NCBI RefSeq assembly: GCF_018449635.1
Contig: NZ_JAAVUV010000001.1
Location: forward strand, 124,001-188,000
Source: Caballeronia sp. dw_276
GTDB taxonomy: Bacteria; Pseudomonadota; Gammaproteobacteria; Burkholderiales; Burkholderiaceae
DNA: 64,000 nucleotides
Reading direction: 5' to 3'
Under the pieces are notes generated by a model. The model was not told the origin of the DNA. It worked only from the letters and a program-made list of their open reading frames with translations, and did no database searches. Below are positions 63,225-64,000 of this stretch, one piece after another. Numbering within the stretch: position 1 is the stretch's first letter; each line of letters opens with the position of its first letter. The translations under genes and the position numbers were made by a program.

Positions 63225-64000
63225 ATGAAACTGATCAAGAAACTGTTTGTTTTGAGCGCGATGAGCGCAGCGTTGGCTGCGGCCAGCGTGTCCGCCATCG
63301 CCGCCGATGCGAAACCGACCATCAAGATCGGTTACGTGGAAGGCTGGGATGACAGTGTGGCGACATCGAATGTCGCTGCGCAGATCATCGAGAAGAAGCT
63401 CGGTTACCCCGTACAGCTCGTGCCTGTGGCAGCGGGCGTGATGTGGCAGGGCGTGGCGCGCGGCGACCTCGATGCCACCTTGTCGGCTTGGTTGCCGGTC
63501 ACGCATGGCGCGTATTGGGACAACTTCAAGTCTAAGGTCGTCGACCTCGGCGCGAACTTTCCCGACGCCAAGATCGGCTTGATCGTGCCGGAAGATGCGC
63601 CGGTCACGAGCCTCACGGATCTCGAAGCGAAGAAGGCCGATTTCGGCGGACGGATCGTGGGTATCGATGCAGGCGCCGGCGTGATGTCGAAGACTAGCGA
63701 GGCGATCAAGGCCTATAACCTCGACTACACTTTGATGCCGAGTTCGGGCAGCGCGATGACGGCGGAGCTGGCTCGTGCAGAGAACGCAAAGAAGCCGATC
63801 ATTGTGACGGGCTGGAAGCCGCACTGGATGTTCGCGAAGTACAAGCTCAAGTTCCTGGACGATCCGAAGAAGGTGTTCGGTGAAGCCGAGCACGTGGATA
63901 GTGTGGTGAATCCCGGACTTGAAACGAAGGCGCCGACGGTTGTCGCGTTCCTTAAAAAGTTCCAGTGGAAACCGGGCGAGATCGACAGCGTCATGCTCGC
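63225..64000 (+). CDS. Glycine betaine/proline-type ABC transporter substrate-binding protein (3' truncated by window)
   Basis: About 258 residues are visible; the frame is open to the end of the window. A signal peptide (MKLIKKLFVLSAMSAALAAA..., cleavage likely after IAA) is followed by an OpuAC-type fold with the quaternary-amine cage segments GYVEGWDDSVATSN, LSAWLPVTHGAYW and VTGWKPHWMF. It is distinct in sequence from ChoX at 22514. No ATPase or permease is visible next to it in the window, so it may feed a shared transporter, as solo betaine- or carnitine-binding proteins do in pseudomonads. AAGGGGAGA precedes ATG 63225. Confidence 0.88.
   Translation, partial: MKLIKKLFVLSAMSAALAAASVSAIAADAKPTIKIGYVEGWDDSVATSNVAAQIIEKKLGYPVQLVPVAAGVMWQGVARGDLDATLSAWLPVTHGAYWDNFKSKVVDLGANFPDAKIGLIVPEDAPVTSLTDLEAKKADFGGRIVGIDAGAGVMSKTSEAIKAYNLDYTLMPSSGSAMTAELARAENAKKPIIVTGWKPHWMFAKYKLKFLDDPKKVFGEAEHVDSVVNPGLETKAPTVVAFLKKFQWKPGEIDSVML

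Overview
The window looks like chromosomal DNA from a high-GC betaproteobacterium of the Burkholderiaceae (Paraburkholderia/Caballeronia/Burkholderia type). The basis is gene content: soxBDAG, a BetIBA set, a dgcAB-etfAB-gbcAB betaine operon, a Wza/Wzb/Wzc exopolysaccharide locus and a small DUF3563-like ORF, all in GC-rich tightly packed DNA. No tRNA, rRNA, insertion sequence, phage or CRISPR was recognised. The window starts inside a fimbrial usher gene and ends inside a betaine-binding protein gene.

Layout. 1-4.9 kb: end of an outer-membrane usher, a convergent LysR regulator, a Pat-like protein acetyltransferase with a reduced ATP-grasp part, and an unidentified small protein. 4.9-10.6 kb: an IclR regulator divergent from an apparent operon for non-phosphorylative breakdown of a deoxy sugar, most likely L-fucose (two-part altronate-dehydratase-family enzyme, aldo/keto reductase, lactonase, FAH-family hydrolase), closed by a strong terminator. 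10.6-19 kb: mixed genes (thioesterase, AGE-family epimerase, MgtC, 3-hydroxyacyl-CoA dehydrogenase with a flavin reductase, a chemoreceptor, and small secreted or unknown proteins).

19.2-33.1 kb and 44.9-64 kb: two halves of a choline/glycine-betaine catabolic programme. Choline enters through ProVW/ChoX. BetA and BetB oxidise it to glycine betaine. GbcAB demethylates betaine to dimethylglycine, DgcAB (with EtfAB) gives sarcosine, and SoxBDAG gives glycine. GlyA and SdaA carry glycine/serine to pyruvate, and FdhA removes formaldehyde. Three GlxA/AraC-type regulators (two closely similar, GbdR-like) and BetI lie among these genes. Short sequence elements recur in front of proV, sdaA, glyA, fdhA/betI and the terminal binding-protein gene, and may be the operators that join the two halves.

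33.1-44.4 kb: a nine-gene minus-strand exopolysaccharide operon of the Wzx/Wzy type (initiating transferase, Wza, Wzb, Wzc, polymerase, two glycosyltransferases, a pyruvyltransferase, flippase), inserted between the two betaine blocks.

The most interesting items are the conserved-looking orphans inside the betaine operon: an M19-dipeptidase homologue that has lost the HxD metal ligands and the bridging Glu, a V4R-domain protein, and a DgcA whose Fe-S motif has Ala at one of four expected Cys. Others are the candidate regulon motif, a FolB homologue plus an unknown ORF appended to the sarcosine oxidase operon, and a 44-residue His-rich secreted peptide with its own terminator.
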